Part shown: positions 46,540-55,201 of the stretch, piece by piece
How the letters are laid out: each line of letters starts with the position of its first letter
Position numbering within the stretch: position 1 is the first letter of the stretch
DNA from: Euhalothece natronophila Z-M001
GTDB lineage: Bacteria; Cyanobacteriota; Cyanobacteriia; Cyanobacteriales; Rubidibacteraceae
DNA: 64,000 nt
Assembly (NCBI RefSeq): GCF_007904085.1
Contig: NZ_CP042326.1
Location: forward strand, 3,224,001 to 3,288,000
Reading direction: 5' to 3'
Translations under genes and position numbers: made by a program
The notes under the pieces: model-generated
Seen by the model: the letters and a program-made list of their open reading frames with translations, nothing else
What the model was told of the DNA's origin: nothing
Databases searched by the model: none

Positions 46540-46762
46540 CTTATACCATTTTCAAAAAATTCGGTGACAGTGGATGCTTTCCTTTTTGATAAACATGGGC
46601 GATGTTCCCTTAGCACTAAGTTTTCCGCTGATCGCGCATAAAGTTTAAGTTACGCAATCGCGCTTTACCTTTAAAATTTTACCCTGAGAAGGAGACAGTC
46701 TTGCTTAGTAAGGAGGGGTTGGGGGGATCTACCGTCACAGAACTTTTTAAAACTGGTATAAG
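46540..46762. repeat. 223-bp MITE with 32-base terminal inverted repeats
   Basis: The left end (from CTTATACCATTTTC at 46540) and the reverse complement of the right end (from CTTATACCAGTTTT at 46762) agree in 27 of 32 positions. No transposase is inside. The interior holds a GGAGGGGTTGGGGGGAT stretch that recurs near 61445. It separates the MscS gene at 45363 from arsS. A related left end lies at about 61388. Confidence 0.78.
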
Positions 46763-46876
46763 TCTAATTGAGTTCTCAGGAAAAACTCATCTCCCTTGCC
46801 TTTAATAGAATTGAGTGCAAAAAGAACTTGGTTATTCGTTATTGTATAAAAAGTCATTAATAACAAGGAGAAACCA

Positions 46877-47887
46877 TTGATTTCTACTCATACCAACCAT
46901 AAAGCTAACTTGACTCCCTTTGCTGAAAAACTTAATTCTCCCCTAACTAAACAGCAAATTAAAGTTCTACAAATTAATTTAGGGCGAAAATGTAACCTTG
47001 CTTGCACCCATTGTCATGTGGAAGCTAGCCCTAAGCGTACCGAAGAACTTTCCCCCGAAATTTGTGAACAAATTATTCAGTTGATCCGCCGTTTTCCTCA
47101 AATTGAAACCGTTGACTTAACAGGTGGTGCGCCAGAAATGAACTATGGTTTTCGTCCCATTGTCGAAGCCGCAAGAGAACAAAATAAAGAAGTTATTGTT
47201 CGTTCTAACTTAACCGTTTACTTTGAACCAAATTTCAAAGACATTCCCGAATATTGCGCTAAACATAAAACTCGAATTGTGGCTTCTCTTCCTTGCTATT
47301 TAGAAGATAATGTCGATAAACAAAGAGGGGCTGGGGTTTATAATGATTCTATTCAAGCCCTCCAATGGTTAAATCAATTAGGATATGGTCACGACCCAAA
47401 CTTAATCCTAGATTTAGTTTATAATCCACCTGTTCCCATTACTGAAGAGCAATTTACATTACCTCCTCAACAGGAAAAACTAGAAAAGGATTATCAAGTT
47501 TATCTTCAAGAACATTTTGGCATTCAATTTAATAATCTGTTCACCATTACTAACCTTCCCATTGGTCGCATTAAAGACTTTTTACATCGTTATCAGCTAC
47601 ATCAGTCTTATCTCAAGTTTTTGGAAGATAACTATAATCCAGCAACGGTTTCTAATGTTATGTGTCGGGATGAATTATCCGTTGATTATTTAGGCAATAT
47701 TTATGACTGCGACTTTAATCAAATGGAAAATGTCCCTGCAAAAACAGCAGAAGGTGAAAATATAACTGTTCAAAAATTATTAGAATTTGACAACTTAGAT
47801 GTCATCAAAACTATTCAAACTCGCCCCTATTGCTATGGCTGCACCGCTGGAAGTGGCTCTAGTTGTGGCGGTGCATTACTGAGTTAA
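46877..47887 (+). CDS. arsS: arsenosugar biosynthesis radical SAM protein
   Basis: Radical SAM enzyme thought to attach the adenosyl moiety to dimethylarsenite, making arsenosugar precursors. The 336-residue protein has the cluster motif CNLACTHC (CxxxCxxC), the SAM site VDLTGGAPEM, and a C-terminal domain with CYGCTAGSGSSCGGA, typical of this family. Translation starts at TTG 46877 with AAGGAGAAACC upstream; no ATG lies closer. A VTT-domain gene follows after 19 bases, a common partner. The arsenic methyltransferase arsM is not adjacent. Role in arsenic detoxification is inferred from family. Confidence 0.9.
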   Translation: MISTHTNHKANLTPFAEKLNSPLTKQQIKVLQINLGRKCNLACTHCHVEASPKRTEELSPEICEQIIQLIRRFPQIETVDLTGGAPEMNYGFRPIVEAAREQNKEVIVRSNLTVYFEPNFKDIPEYCAKHKTRIVASLPCYLEDNVDKQRGAGVYNDSIQALQWLNQLGYGHDPNLILDLVYNPPVPITEEQFTLPPQQEKLEKDYQVYLQEHFGIQFNNLFTITNLPIGRIKDFLHRYQLHQSYLKFLEDNYNPATVSNVMCRDELSVDYLGNIYDCDFNQMENVPAKTAEGENITVQKLLEFDNLDVIKTIQTRPYCYGCTAGSGSSCGGALLS

Positions 47888-47906
47888 ACCAAATCGGACA
47901 GAGCCC

Positions 47907-48611
47907 ATGAATAATACACTAAAATATACAGGAATTGCCGTGATTGTTACCACTTTAATTGTTTCCACTCAGTTCATTGATTTTCAAGGACTACTCACTA
48001 ATACCTTGCAATGGATTGATGATTTAGGACCATTGGCTGCTATTGTTTTTATAGCTATTTATATGATAGCAACGGTGTTATTTTTCCCCGCTTCTATTTT
48101 AACCTTGGGGGCGGGAGTTGTCTTTGGCGTTGTTCTTGGTTCAATTTATGTTTTTATTGCTGCTAGTATTGGTGCAAGTTTAGCCTTTTTAGTGGGAAGA
48201 TATGTTGCTCGCGGTTGGGTAGAAAAACAAATTGAGGGAAATCCTCGATTTAAATCTATTGACCAAGCAGTTGCAGAAGAGGGGATGAAAATTGTCTTAC
48301 TAACTCGTTTATCTCCTGTGTTCCCTTTTAATCTTTTAAATTATGCCTATGGGCTAACAAAAGTTTCTTTCAAAGATTATGTTTTAGGGACTTTGGGCAT
48401 TTTACCAGGAACCATTATGTTTGTTTATGTTGGTTCTCTCGCAGGGAATTTAGCAACAATTGGCGCAGAAGAGGTAGAAACTCCAGGTGGTGTTGAATGG
48501 GCAATTCGTATTATTGGTCTTTTAGCAACAGTGGGGGTTACTATTTATGTGACAAAAATTGCTAGAAAAGCCCTTAATCAAAGAATTGAACCTGAAGCCT
48601 CTGCAGAATGA
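47907..48611 (+). CDS. TVP38/TMEM64 (VTT/DedA-like) membrane protein
   Basis: A 234-residue protein with a VTT domain: first helix about 7-25, then AAIVFIAIYMIATVLFFPAS, VVFGVVLGSIYVFIAASIGA, and the signature LLTRLSPVFPFNLLNYAYGL, GILPGTIMFVYVGSLAGN. DedA-superfamily proteins handle lipid flipping or small-molecule export; here cotranscription with arsS (19-base gap) suggests membrane handling of an arsenic compound, which is inference. A hairpin follows the stop (48638-48660). Confidence 0.87.
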   Translation: MNNTLKYTGIAVIVTTLIVSTQFIDFQGLLTNTLQWIDDLGPLAAIVFIAIYMIATVLFFPASILTLGAGVVFGVVLGSIYVFIAASIGASLAFLVGRYVARGWVEKQIEGNPRFKSIDQAVAEEGMKIVLLTRLSPVFPFNLLNYAYGLTKVSFKDYVLGTLGILPGTIMFVYVGSLAGNLATIGAEEVETPGGVEWAIRIIGLLATVGVTIYVTKIARKALNQRIEPEASAE

Positions 48612-48637
48612 AGAAAAGTTCCCAAAAATCATGATTT

Positions 48638-48847
48638 GAGCAGGAGGAGATCACCTGCTCTTTATCGTAAAATCACGGGTTCAAAACCCCGCCATTTATG
48701 GCGTTCTGTGTTAAGATGTAAGTGTCTGCGGTTGGAGCGACCGTGACCAAACAGCCCTGTAACGGCGGTCTGTCGGGGATTTAACTCTTAGAGTTAAATC
48801 TAGATAAGAGTCTACAAGGGAATCTTCTCGCCTTTAGGCAGAAGAGG
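48638..48847 (+). mobile_element. tnpB-less relic of an IS605-type element (about 210 bp)
   Basis: Five hairpins stand in order: GAGCAGG/CCTGCTC (48638-48660), CGGGTTCAAAACCCCG (48676-48691), CGCCAT-TT-ATGGCG (48690-48703), a perfect 10-base stem with loop TTA (48778-48800), and TCTTCT-C-GCC/GGC-AGAAGA (48823-48845). The first half has the same layout as the left end of the tnpB element: end hairpin, CGGGTTC..CCCCG hairpin, then TTAAGATGT (TTTAGATGT there). The second half looks like a right end. The tnpB gene is missing. Confidence 0.55.
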
Positions 48848-48866
48848 CTCAAATTTGCTAGCAATG

Positions 48867-49835
48867 CTATTGGAGAGCAATAATTTTTCCAGTATCAGCA
48901 GCAATTCTGGCAGCATTGGCAACTCTTGTGGCATAGTAACTTGATTCAACGTTCATATAAAGAGGAGTTCCTGTGGTGAGATAGTCTAAAACATAGCCTG
49001 TATCTTTAGCGAATAAACCGCGACGACTTCCCACCTCAATTGGGGTTTCTTCACCGCCTCGAACTAACTTGCCATCATTGCCATCAAAAATTAAAGTTCC
49101 CTTGTCGCCATGAATTTCAAACAGGCGATTGGGTTGGGAAAATACTTCTCCCTTACCATAAATGACATCAGCAACTAAACCTGATTGAAATCGTAACTGG
49201 GCATTATTGAGACAAGCCCGATATTGATCTCGGTTTTCTCTCTCCCAGTAACGGGTGTAACAGCTAACAGCATTGACACTACCAAATAAATCAGTAAAGC
49301 GATGAAAACGGGATAAAGCGGCACTAAAGGGAAAACCAAATAATTGCTTATTGTAGCTCCACTTATCAGGGGCAGGGTTTTGTGGGTTAATGGTACTATA
49401 ACGAGCATAGAAACTTTCCCCAATGGCTGGTAGCCACTCCCGAATCGCGTTATGTAACCCCCCTAATAGTTCAATGTGTTCCACATGAAGCAGTTTATTT
49501 TTGTGTTTTGCCAGTTTGATGTTATGTTGGGCTTGCTCTGGGCTTAAGGCAAGGGGATATTCCACAACTACGTGCTTGTCAGCTTCTAGGGCGGCTTGGG
49601 CTAAAGAGCCATGTTCCGCATTAATGTTGCAAATTACCACTAAATCAATGTCAGGATTTTCGATTAGCGCTTGTGGGGAGTCCACCCCTTGTAGGGAGTA
49701 ATCTTTGCAAAAAGCTCTCAGGTTCTCGGAATTATGTCCGCAAACAGCCATTACTTGAGCGCGATCGTCTTCTATGAAGGCTTCGGCGCGTTTTTTTGCA
49801 GCAAATCCAGTGCCAATAATACCAATACGAATCAT
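48867..49835 (-). CDS. bvdR: biliverdin reductase, cyanobacterial type
   Basis: Gfo/Idh/MocA-fold NADPH enzyme reducing biliverdin IX-alpha to bilirubin. The 322-residue protein has the N-terminal Rossmann motif IGIIGTGFAAKKRAEAF and the strongly conserved stretches HVVVEYPLALSPEQ, LLHVEHIELLGGLHNAI, RYSTINPQNPAPDKWSYN and GSRRGLFAKDTGYVLDYLTT, which I recognise from the Synechocystis enzyme. In that organism it influences phycobilisome make-up. It stands alone, convergent with the IS605 relic and divergent from sufE. Confidence 0.9.
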   Translation of the reverse strand: MIRIGIIGTGFAAKKRAEAFIEDDRAQVMAVCGHNSENLRAFCKDYSLQGVDSPQALIENPDIDLVVICNINAEHGSLAQAALEADKHVVVEYPLALSPEQAQHNIKLAKHKNKLLHVEHIELLGGLHNAIREWLPAIGESFYARYSTINPQNPAPDKWSYNKQLFGFPFSAALSRFHRFTDLFGSVNAVSCYTRYWERENRDQYRACLNNAQLRFQSGLVADVIYGKGEVFSQPNRLFEIHGDKGTLIFDGNDGKLVRGGEETPIEVGSRRGLFAKDTGYVLDYLTTGTPLYMNVESSYYATRVANAARIAADTGKIIALQ

Positions 49836-49919
49836 GGATAGTTTTAATTGTCTCCCAAGTGGGGGTTAATTACAGCTTGTTAAGATAATAAGGGAATTGG
49901 TGTTAATTGAGAAATAATA

Positions 49920-50360
49920 ATGTCTTCCAGTGCATCCTCTTTACCTCAGAGACTAGACAAAATTGTACAACGTTTTAAGCGTCGCAGCGATCCCAAACAG
50001 AAGTATCAGCAGTTGCTTTGGTATGCGAAAAAATTGGAGGCGATGCCAGAAGAGGCAAAAATTCCTGAGAATAAAGTATCAGGTTGTGTCTCCCAAGTGT
50101 ATATTACAGCGAGCTTGGAAAATGGGAAAGTCAAGTTTTTAGGAGATTCTGATGCCCAATTAGTAAAGGGCTTAGTGGCTTTCTTGATTGATGGATTAAA
50201 TGATTTACCGCCCGAAGAGATTGTTGAGGTTTCCCCTGATTTTATTGAAGAGACGGGCTTAAAAGTTAGTCTGACTCCCTCGCGGGCAAATGGATTTTAT
50301 AATATCTTCCAAACCATGAAAAAGAAAGCTTTAGGGTTTCAAATGGCACAACAAAATTAA
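49920..50360 (+). CDS. sufE: SufE-family sulfur acceptor
   Basis: Accepts persulfide sulfur from the cysteine desulfurase SufS and passes it to the SUF scaffold. The 146-residue protein has RRSDPKQKYQQLLWYAKKLE, the active Cys in NKVSGCVSQVYI, and the C-terminal SPSRANGFYNIFQTMKKKAL. Length and motif are normal. It is separate from the suf operon here, as in other cyanobacteria, where SufE is encoded apart. Divergent from bvdR. Confidence 0.92.
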   Translation: MSSSASSLPQRLDKIVQRFKRRSDPKQKYQQLLWYAKKLEAMPEEAKIPENKVSGCVSQVYITASLENGKVKFLGDSDAQLVKGLVAFLIDGLNDLPPEEIVEVSPDFIEETGLKVSLTPSRANGFYNIFQTMKKKALGFQMAQQN

Positions 50361-50547
50361 TATTAGAGGGCTAAATTCAAAATAGGTGGTGCTGAATTAA
50401 GGTTTTTCAGCTACAATGTCCTCGACTTAGTTGCCAAATAAGTTGATGAGAATTGTGTTCAGCACTACTAATTATTGCTATAACCTTTGTTTGTTTACGA
50501 ATATCTTTCTAGAAACTGATTCTTCTTCTCTAGATGCAGCGGAATCG

Positions 50548-51657
50548 ATGCTGGAGTTGCTAGAACAGGTTAATCGCCTTACTTCTGGAAAGTCTTTTAC
50601 GATTAGCCCTCTCTCCCTTTTATTAGGGGGATTTATCCTTCTTACTATTTTACTGGTTTTTCTGTTGCCAAGGCTAATTCGCTTTTTAGTGACTCGGTTT
50701 TTACCTTTGGAGTTAAGAGAAGCCTACCAACAGATTTTTGTCCCCTATCAACGCTGGATTGTTTTATCCTTCTTTCTCTCGATTGGGGATATTATTATAT
50801 TATTAATCCCTGATAAACCGATTTGGCTTTATATTAGTGAGTTTTTCTTAGGAGCCGCGATCGCGTTTAATACTTGTTTTCTCGCCTTTGCCCTTTTTAA
50901 TAAGTTTTTTGGCGGCTATCTTCTTGATTTGGCGCTGAGAGGTCAACGTAACGCCAACAGTGAGTTATTAGCCTTCATTAAATTTGTTGCTAATACCCTA
51001 ATTATTCTCATTGTAATCTTTATTTTTGCCGAAATTCACGATCTGGGGCTAACAGGGTTAATTGCCAGTATTAGTGTCGGTGGTGTTGCCATTGCCTTTG
51101 CTTCCCAAAAAGTTGTCGAGCAAATTTTATGGACGATTTTAATTTATCTAGATCGTCCTTTTGTGGTTGATGATTATATTCACCTCCAAGATGGCACATT
51201 TGGTCGCGTGGAGGCGATTGGTTGGCGTTCGAGTAAAATTCGTCTTTCTGGGAAAGGCACGCTCATGGTAATTCCCAATAGTATGCTCACGCAAATGTCA
51301 ATTGAGAATTTGTCGGGCGCACAGAAAATTATCAGTCTCCTCAATATCTTCTTTCAGCGAGATATTCCTGAGCAAGAAAAAGCCTTGGTTCGTCAAATTA
51401 TCCTCGATAGTACCAAGGATATTTATGGCATTGATCACCGATTAACGGAAGTCAACTTTCGGAATAATGATCAATCCGGAAAAGTACAGGCTCAGGTAAC
51501 CTTCTTTGTTCTAGGTTCAGGCTCCACAGCACTTGAAATTCGGACACAACTGTTAGATGCCGCCCGACGTAACATTAGCAAACGCCTGAAAGATTATGGC
51601 ATTGGTTTCGAGATTAGCGAAAAACCCATCAATGTCGATTCACCTATGAATATTTAG
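50548..51657 (+). CDS. MscS-like mechanosensitive channel (array member 1)
   Basis: The first of four consecutive paralogs. From the ATG at 50548 it has 369 residues, similar to its neighbours; an ATG at 50446 would add 34 polar residues that look non-homologous. Helices cover residues 17-130. The pore segment is LIASISVGGVAIAFASQKVV, and the beta domain starts LDRPFVVDDYIHLQDGTFGR. It lacks the acidic patch found after LDRP in the other three (PGEYxRxNF), making it the most diverged member. Gating by tension is inferred from family. Confidence 0.82.
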   Translation: MLELLEQVNRLTSGKSFTISPLSLLLGGFILLTILLVFLLPRLIRFLVTRFLPLELREAYQQIFVPYQRWIVLSFFLSIGDIIILLIPDKPIWLYISEFFLGAAIAFNTCFLAFALFNKFFGGYLLDLALRGQRNANSELLAFIKFVANTLIILIVIFIFAEIHDLGLTGLIASISVGGVAIAFASQKVVEQILWTILIYLDRPFVVDDYIHLQDGTFGRVEAIGWRSSKIRLSGKGTLMVIPNSMLTQMSIENLSGAQKIISLLNIFFQRDIPEQEKALVRQIILDSTKDIYGIDHRLTEVNFRNNDQSGKVQAQVTFFVLGSGSTALEIRTQLLDAARRNISKRLKDYGIGFEISEKPINVDSPMNI

Positions 51658-51683
51658 TCCACGTTTATTCCTAATTGCCAGTA

Positions 51684-52847
51684 ATGAACCTACTTGCGTT
51701 TAATCCTTTACAATTTCTTCCTGAAATTCCGAATCCGATCGAGTTAATTCAAGATAACCAAACCTTTCTAATTGAACTGGGAATTCGCTTACTGGCGGTA
51801 ATTGGGGGGATTATCCTTGCTGTATTAATCAGTCGGGTGATTCCCCCAATTCTGCTCTGGTTTACCGCGCGATCGCTGTCCAAAGAAAAATACGAAGAAT
51901 ATAAAGCCTTTAGTGAGCCTTTCCGAAAAGATTTAGTCAGGGCGCTCACCATTATTTTCATTAACTTTAGCCTGACTTGGCTCGAAACTTATGATCAGGT
52001 TTATCCGCTAATTAATTTTGTTGCCGACTTTGCGGTGATGGCGAGTACCGCTTGGTTAATCTCGAAAGTGGCGAAACAAATCCTCCGTGTTTATGGAATT
52101 ACTGTCATCAAACGGGTTAGTCAGGAAGTTAATGATCTGATTCTAATTTTAGAAAATACCCTCAATGTCATCATTGGTTTTCTGGCGGTTCTCATTTTCG
52201 CGCAAACTAAAGATTTTAATCTTATTGCTCTGTTAACAGGATTAGGAATTGGGGGCATCGCGATCGCGTTTGCCGCCCAAGAAGCCCTATCCCAAATTCT
52301 TGCCACAATTGTCATTTACTTAGATCGCCCCTATCTACCAGGGGAGTACGTTCGTATTAACTTTGTCGCTCCTCAAGAAGATGTTTATGGGCGCATTGAG
52401 TCAGTTGGGTTACGTTCTACTAAACTTCGTATTTCTGCCACCAATACCTTATTGATTGTCCCGAATTCACTCATGGTAACCAAAGACATCGAAAATATTT
52501 CACGGGGAACCAAAGTTATGGTTCTGTTTTATCTAGATTTTTCAAAAATCTTAGAAGACTCAGAACGGGCGTTAGTGGATAAAGTGGTTCAAGAAAGTGT
52601 GAATAAAGAACTATTTGGCTTAGATCCAGGGAGTACCCAAATTTTTCTCTTTGAACCAGAAGACAAACCGGGGACGCGGGCACGTATTAGTTTGTTTGTA
52701 ATGGGTTCTAACGAAGAGTCAATGATTATTCGCAAGCGTTTAGTTGAAATTGCCAATCAGTCCATTAGTGAGCAATTACAAGCTCAGGGATTAAAGTTTG
52801 AATTTGCCGAACCAACCATCTATGTCGATTCACCTGTCACCCTTTAA
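51684..52847 (+). CDS. MscS-like mechanosensitive channel (array member 2)
   Basis: A 387-residue channel. Its N-terminus has an amphipathic 30-residue segment (LQFLPEIPNPIELIQDNQTF) and then four helices. The pore segment is LTGLGIGGIAIAFAAQEALS, the beta domain LDRPYLPGEYVRINFVAPQE, and the C-terminus EPTIYVDSPVTL. The ATG at 51684 is preferred over an upstream TTG. It lies 26 bases after the previous paralog, so all four probably share one transcript. Confidence 0.87.
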   Translation: MNLLAFNPLQFLPEIPNPIELIQDNQTFLIELGIRLLAVIGGIILAVLISRVIPPILLWFTARSLSKEKYEEYKAFSEPFRKDLVRALTIIFINFSLTWLETYDQVYPLINFVADFAVMASTAWLISKVAKQILRVYGITVIKRVSQEVNDLILILENTLNVIIGFLAVLIFAQTKDFNLIALLTGLGIGGIAIAFAAQEALSQILATIVIYLDRPYLPGEYVRINFVAPQEDVYGRIESVGLRSTKLRISATNTLLIVPNSLMVTKDIENISRGTKVMVLFYLDFSKILEDSERALVDKVVQESVNKELFGLDPGSTQIFLFEPEDKPGTRARISLFVMGSNEESMIIRKRLVEIANQSISEQLQAQGLKFEFAEPTIYVDSPVTL

Positions 52848-52877
52848 ACCCTGCTTACCATCACTTGAGAAAACACA

Positions 52878-54017
52878 ATGGATATATTAGAAACTTTGCA
52901 ACAAACCTTGGGGCTTGATCTTGATATTCGAGGGGAATTGCTAGAGTTTGCCACTCGACTAGGATGGTTTGTTGGTTTAACCCTTCTTGCTTGGCTCATT
53001 GCGGGCATTTTACCCTTTTGTCTTCAATGGAGTGTTAATCGCTTTCTCCCCAAGTTTTTAAGAGAACCTTATGAGCGTATTGTGAAACCTTTGCGTCTTT
53101 TAATCGTTCGTAGTGGTTTTTTAGCCATCACTGCTTACAATATTAACTTCTTTGAACCTTACTCAGGATTATATGAGTTTCTTCGACTCATCGTTTACCT
53201 ACCCTTAACCGTTATCGTGGCAGTGTTATTGTCTCGCTTAGTCCGACAAACGGTGAGACTTTATGGGGTGAAGATACTCCAAAACTTTAATCGCAATATG
53301 GACGACTTTCTATTGATTGGAGAAAGTATCGCCAATGTGATGATCGGATTTTTTGCCGTTATTTTCTTTGCTCAAAGTCAGAATATTAATCTTCTAAGTC
53401 TTCTCACTGGAGTCAGTATTGGCGGTGTTGCAGTTGCTTTTGCTGCCAAAGAAATTTTATCTCAAGTGGTAGGAACCGTGCTCCTTTATCTAGATCGTCC
53501 TTTTGTTCCCGGAGAATACATCCGAGCTAATTTTAATTTTATGGATGAAGATATTTATGGACGGGTCGAAGCAATTGGCATTCGTTCTACTAAAATCCGA
53601 CTTGTTGCAAAAAATACCCTACTCATTGCTCCAAATTCTTTAATGGCAAGGATGGATGTGGAAAATGTTTCACGTGGGAAAAAGGTAATGGTTTTATTTT
53701 ACCTCGATTTTCTGCATACTTTGAATGAAAGGGAAAAGGCACTTGTTTATCAAGTGATTGAAGATAGCCTCAATAAAGAACTCTCTGATGTAGATTCTAG
53801 CAGCACGCAAGTTGCTTTATTTCAAAAAGAAGACCAACAAACAACCCGAGTTCGCATCAGTTTATTTGTCAAAGGGTCAAGTGAAAAGTCAATTGTCATT
53901 CGTAAACGCTTAATTGAACTGGCTAATGAATCTTTGAAAAAGCGATTACAAGCAGAAAATTTGCAATTTGAATTTACTGAGCCAACGATTTATATTGATG
54001 AGCCAATGACACTTTAA
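52878..54017 (+). CDS. MscS-like mechanosensitive channel (array member 3)
   Basis: A 379-residue paralog. Membrane helices span about 28-190; the pore segment is LTGVSIGGVAVAFAAKEILS, where a Lys replaces the Gln seen at the same place in members 2 and 4. The beta domain reads LDRPFVPGEYIRANFNFMDE and the C-terminus EPTIYIDEPMTL. The extra basic pore-lining residue could alter ion selectivity (inference). A 30-base gap separates it from member 2 and a 12-base gap from member 4. Confidence 0.87.
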   Translation: MDILETLQQTLGLDLDIRGELLEFATRLGWFVGLTLLAWLIAGILPFCLQWSVNRFLPKFLREPYERIVKPLRLLIVRSGFLAITAYNINFFEPYSGLYEFLRLIVYLPLTVIVAVLLSRLVRQTVRLYGVKILQNFNRNMDDFLLIGESIANVMIGFFAVIFFAQSQNINLLSLLTGVSIGGVAVAFAAKEILSQVVGTVLLYLDRPFVPGEYIRANFNFMDEDIYGRVEAIGIRSTKIRLVAKNTLLIAPNSLMARMDVENVSRGKKVMVLFYLDFLHTLNEREKALVYQVIEDSLNKELSDVDSSSTQVALFQKEDQQTTRVRISLFVKGSSEKSIVIRKRLIELANESLKKRLQAENLQFEFTEPTIYIDEPMTL

Positions 54018-54029
54018 TTTAGGAGAAAA

Positions 54030-55148
54030 ATGAATATTTCTGAATTTCTTACTAACTTTCAAGAGGTATTTCAAGATTTTTTGTTTAACCATCTTGCTTG
54101 GTTTATATTTTGGACAATCTTGGCTTTAATTGGCGCACGAATATTACCTGCTCTTCTGAATTGGAGTATTAATAAAATTTTTCCCAATTCTATTACTGAT
54201 GAATATAATCGTATTATTTCTCCGTTACAAAAAAATATTGTCCGTACCACACTGATTATTTTTATTGCTATTAATATTAATGTCTTTCGTCCTTATCCCG
54301 CGTTATTTAATTTTTTACAATTCTTTACTTATTTAGCAGTAACGATTAATGTTGCTTGGTTGTTGTGTCAAGTCGTCCGACAAGTCAGCAAACTTTATGG
54401 GACAAAACTCATTAAAAGCCTCAGTCGCCAAGGAGATGATTTACTCCTCATTCTTGAAACATTAACAAATGTTGTGATTATTTTTTTTGCGATTATTTTC
54501 TTTGCTCAAAGTCAGAACTTAAATTTAGCGAGTCTTCTCACTGGGGTTGGAATTGGGGGGCTTGCCATCGCCTTTGCGGCTCAAGAAGTGTTATCCCAAA
54601 TTGTGGGTACAGTTATCCTTTACCTAGATCGACCTTACGTTCCAGGGGAATATGTGAGAGCAAACTTTAATCCAGCAGCAGAGGATATTTATGGACGGGT
54701 AGAATCCATCGGCATTCGTTCGAGCAAAATTCGACTGGCGGCAACCAATACCCTATTAATTGTTCCTAACTCTCTCATGGCGCGGACAGATGTGGAAAAT
54801 ATCTCTCGCGGCAATAAAGTTATGGGGTTATTATTCTTAAATTTCAACAAAGTTTTAGCGCAAAGTGAACGAGCGTTAGTGGATAAGGTACTTAATGAAA
54901 GTCTGGGTGATTTATTTGGTGTAGAACCGGGAAGCATCAGGATTGCCATGTTTGAGCCAGAAAATCAATTCGGAACTCGGGCGCGTTTGAGCTTTTTCCT
55001 CTTGAGTTCGAGTAGTAGCGCATTAAATATCCGCAAGCAGTTAGTCGCAATTGCGAATCAAGAAATTACCCAACGCTTAGGAGAAAATCAATTAGAATTT
55101 TCTATGGAAGAGCCAATGCTCTATGTCAATTCTCCTGTTACCAAGTAG
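54030..55148 (+). CDS. MscS-like mechanosensitive channel (array member 4)
   Basis: A 372-residue paralog with AGGAGAAAA directly upstream. The pore segment is LTGVGIGGLAIAFAAQEVLS and the beta domain LDRPYVPGEYVRANFNPAAE, close to member 2. The vestibule domain ends EPMLYVNSPVTK. It closes the array; mreC starts 53 bases later on the same strand. The high similarity of the pore and beta domains across members indicates expansion by tandem duplication followed by divergence at the N-terminal helices. Confidence 0.87.
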   Translation: MNISEFLTNFQEVFQDFLFNHLAWFIFWTILALIGARILPALLNWSINKIFPNSITDEYNRIISPLQKNIVRTTLIIFIAININVFRPYPALFNFLQFFTYLAVTINVAWLLCQVVRQVSKLYGTKLIKSLSRQGDDLLLILETLTNVVIIFFAIIFFAQSQNLNLASLLTGVGIGGLAIAFAAQEVLSQIVGTVILYLDRPYVPGEYVRANFNPAAEDIYGRVESIGIRSSKIRLAATNTLLIVPNSLMARTDVENISRGNKVMGLLFLNFNKVLAQSERALVDKVLNESLGDLFGVEPGSIRIAMFEPENQFGTRARLSFFLLSSSSSALNIRKQLVAIANQEITQRLGENQLEFSMEEPMLYVNSPVTK

Positions 55149-55201
55149 GGGGAAGCATCTATTCATTCGTTAAACTTAGAGTAATGCGCTGTTAGGAGGC
55201 T

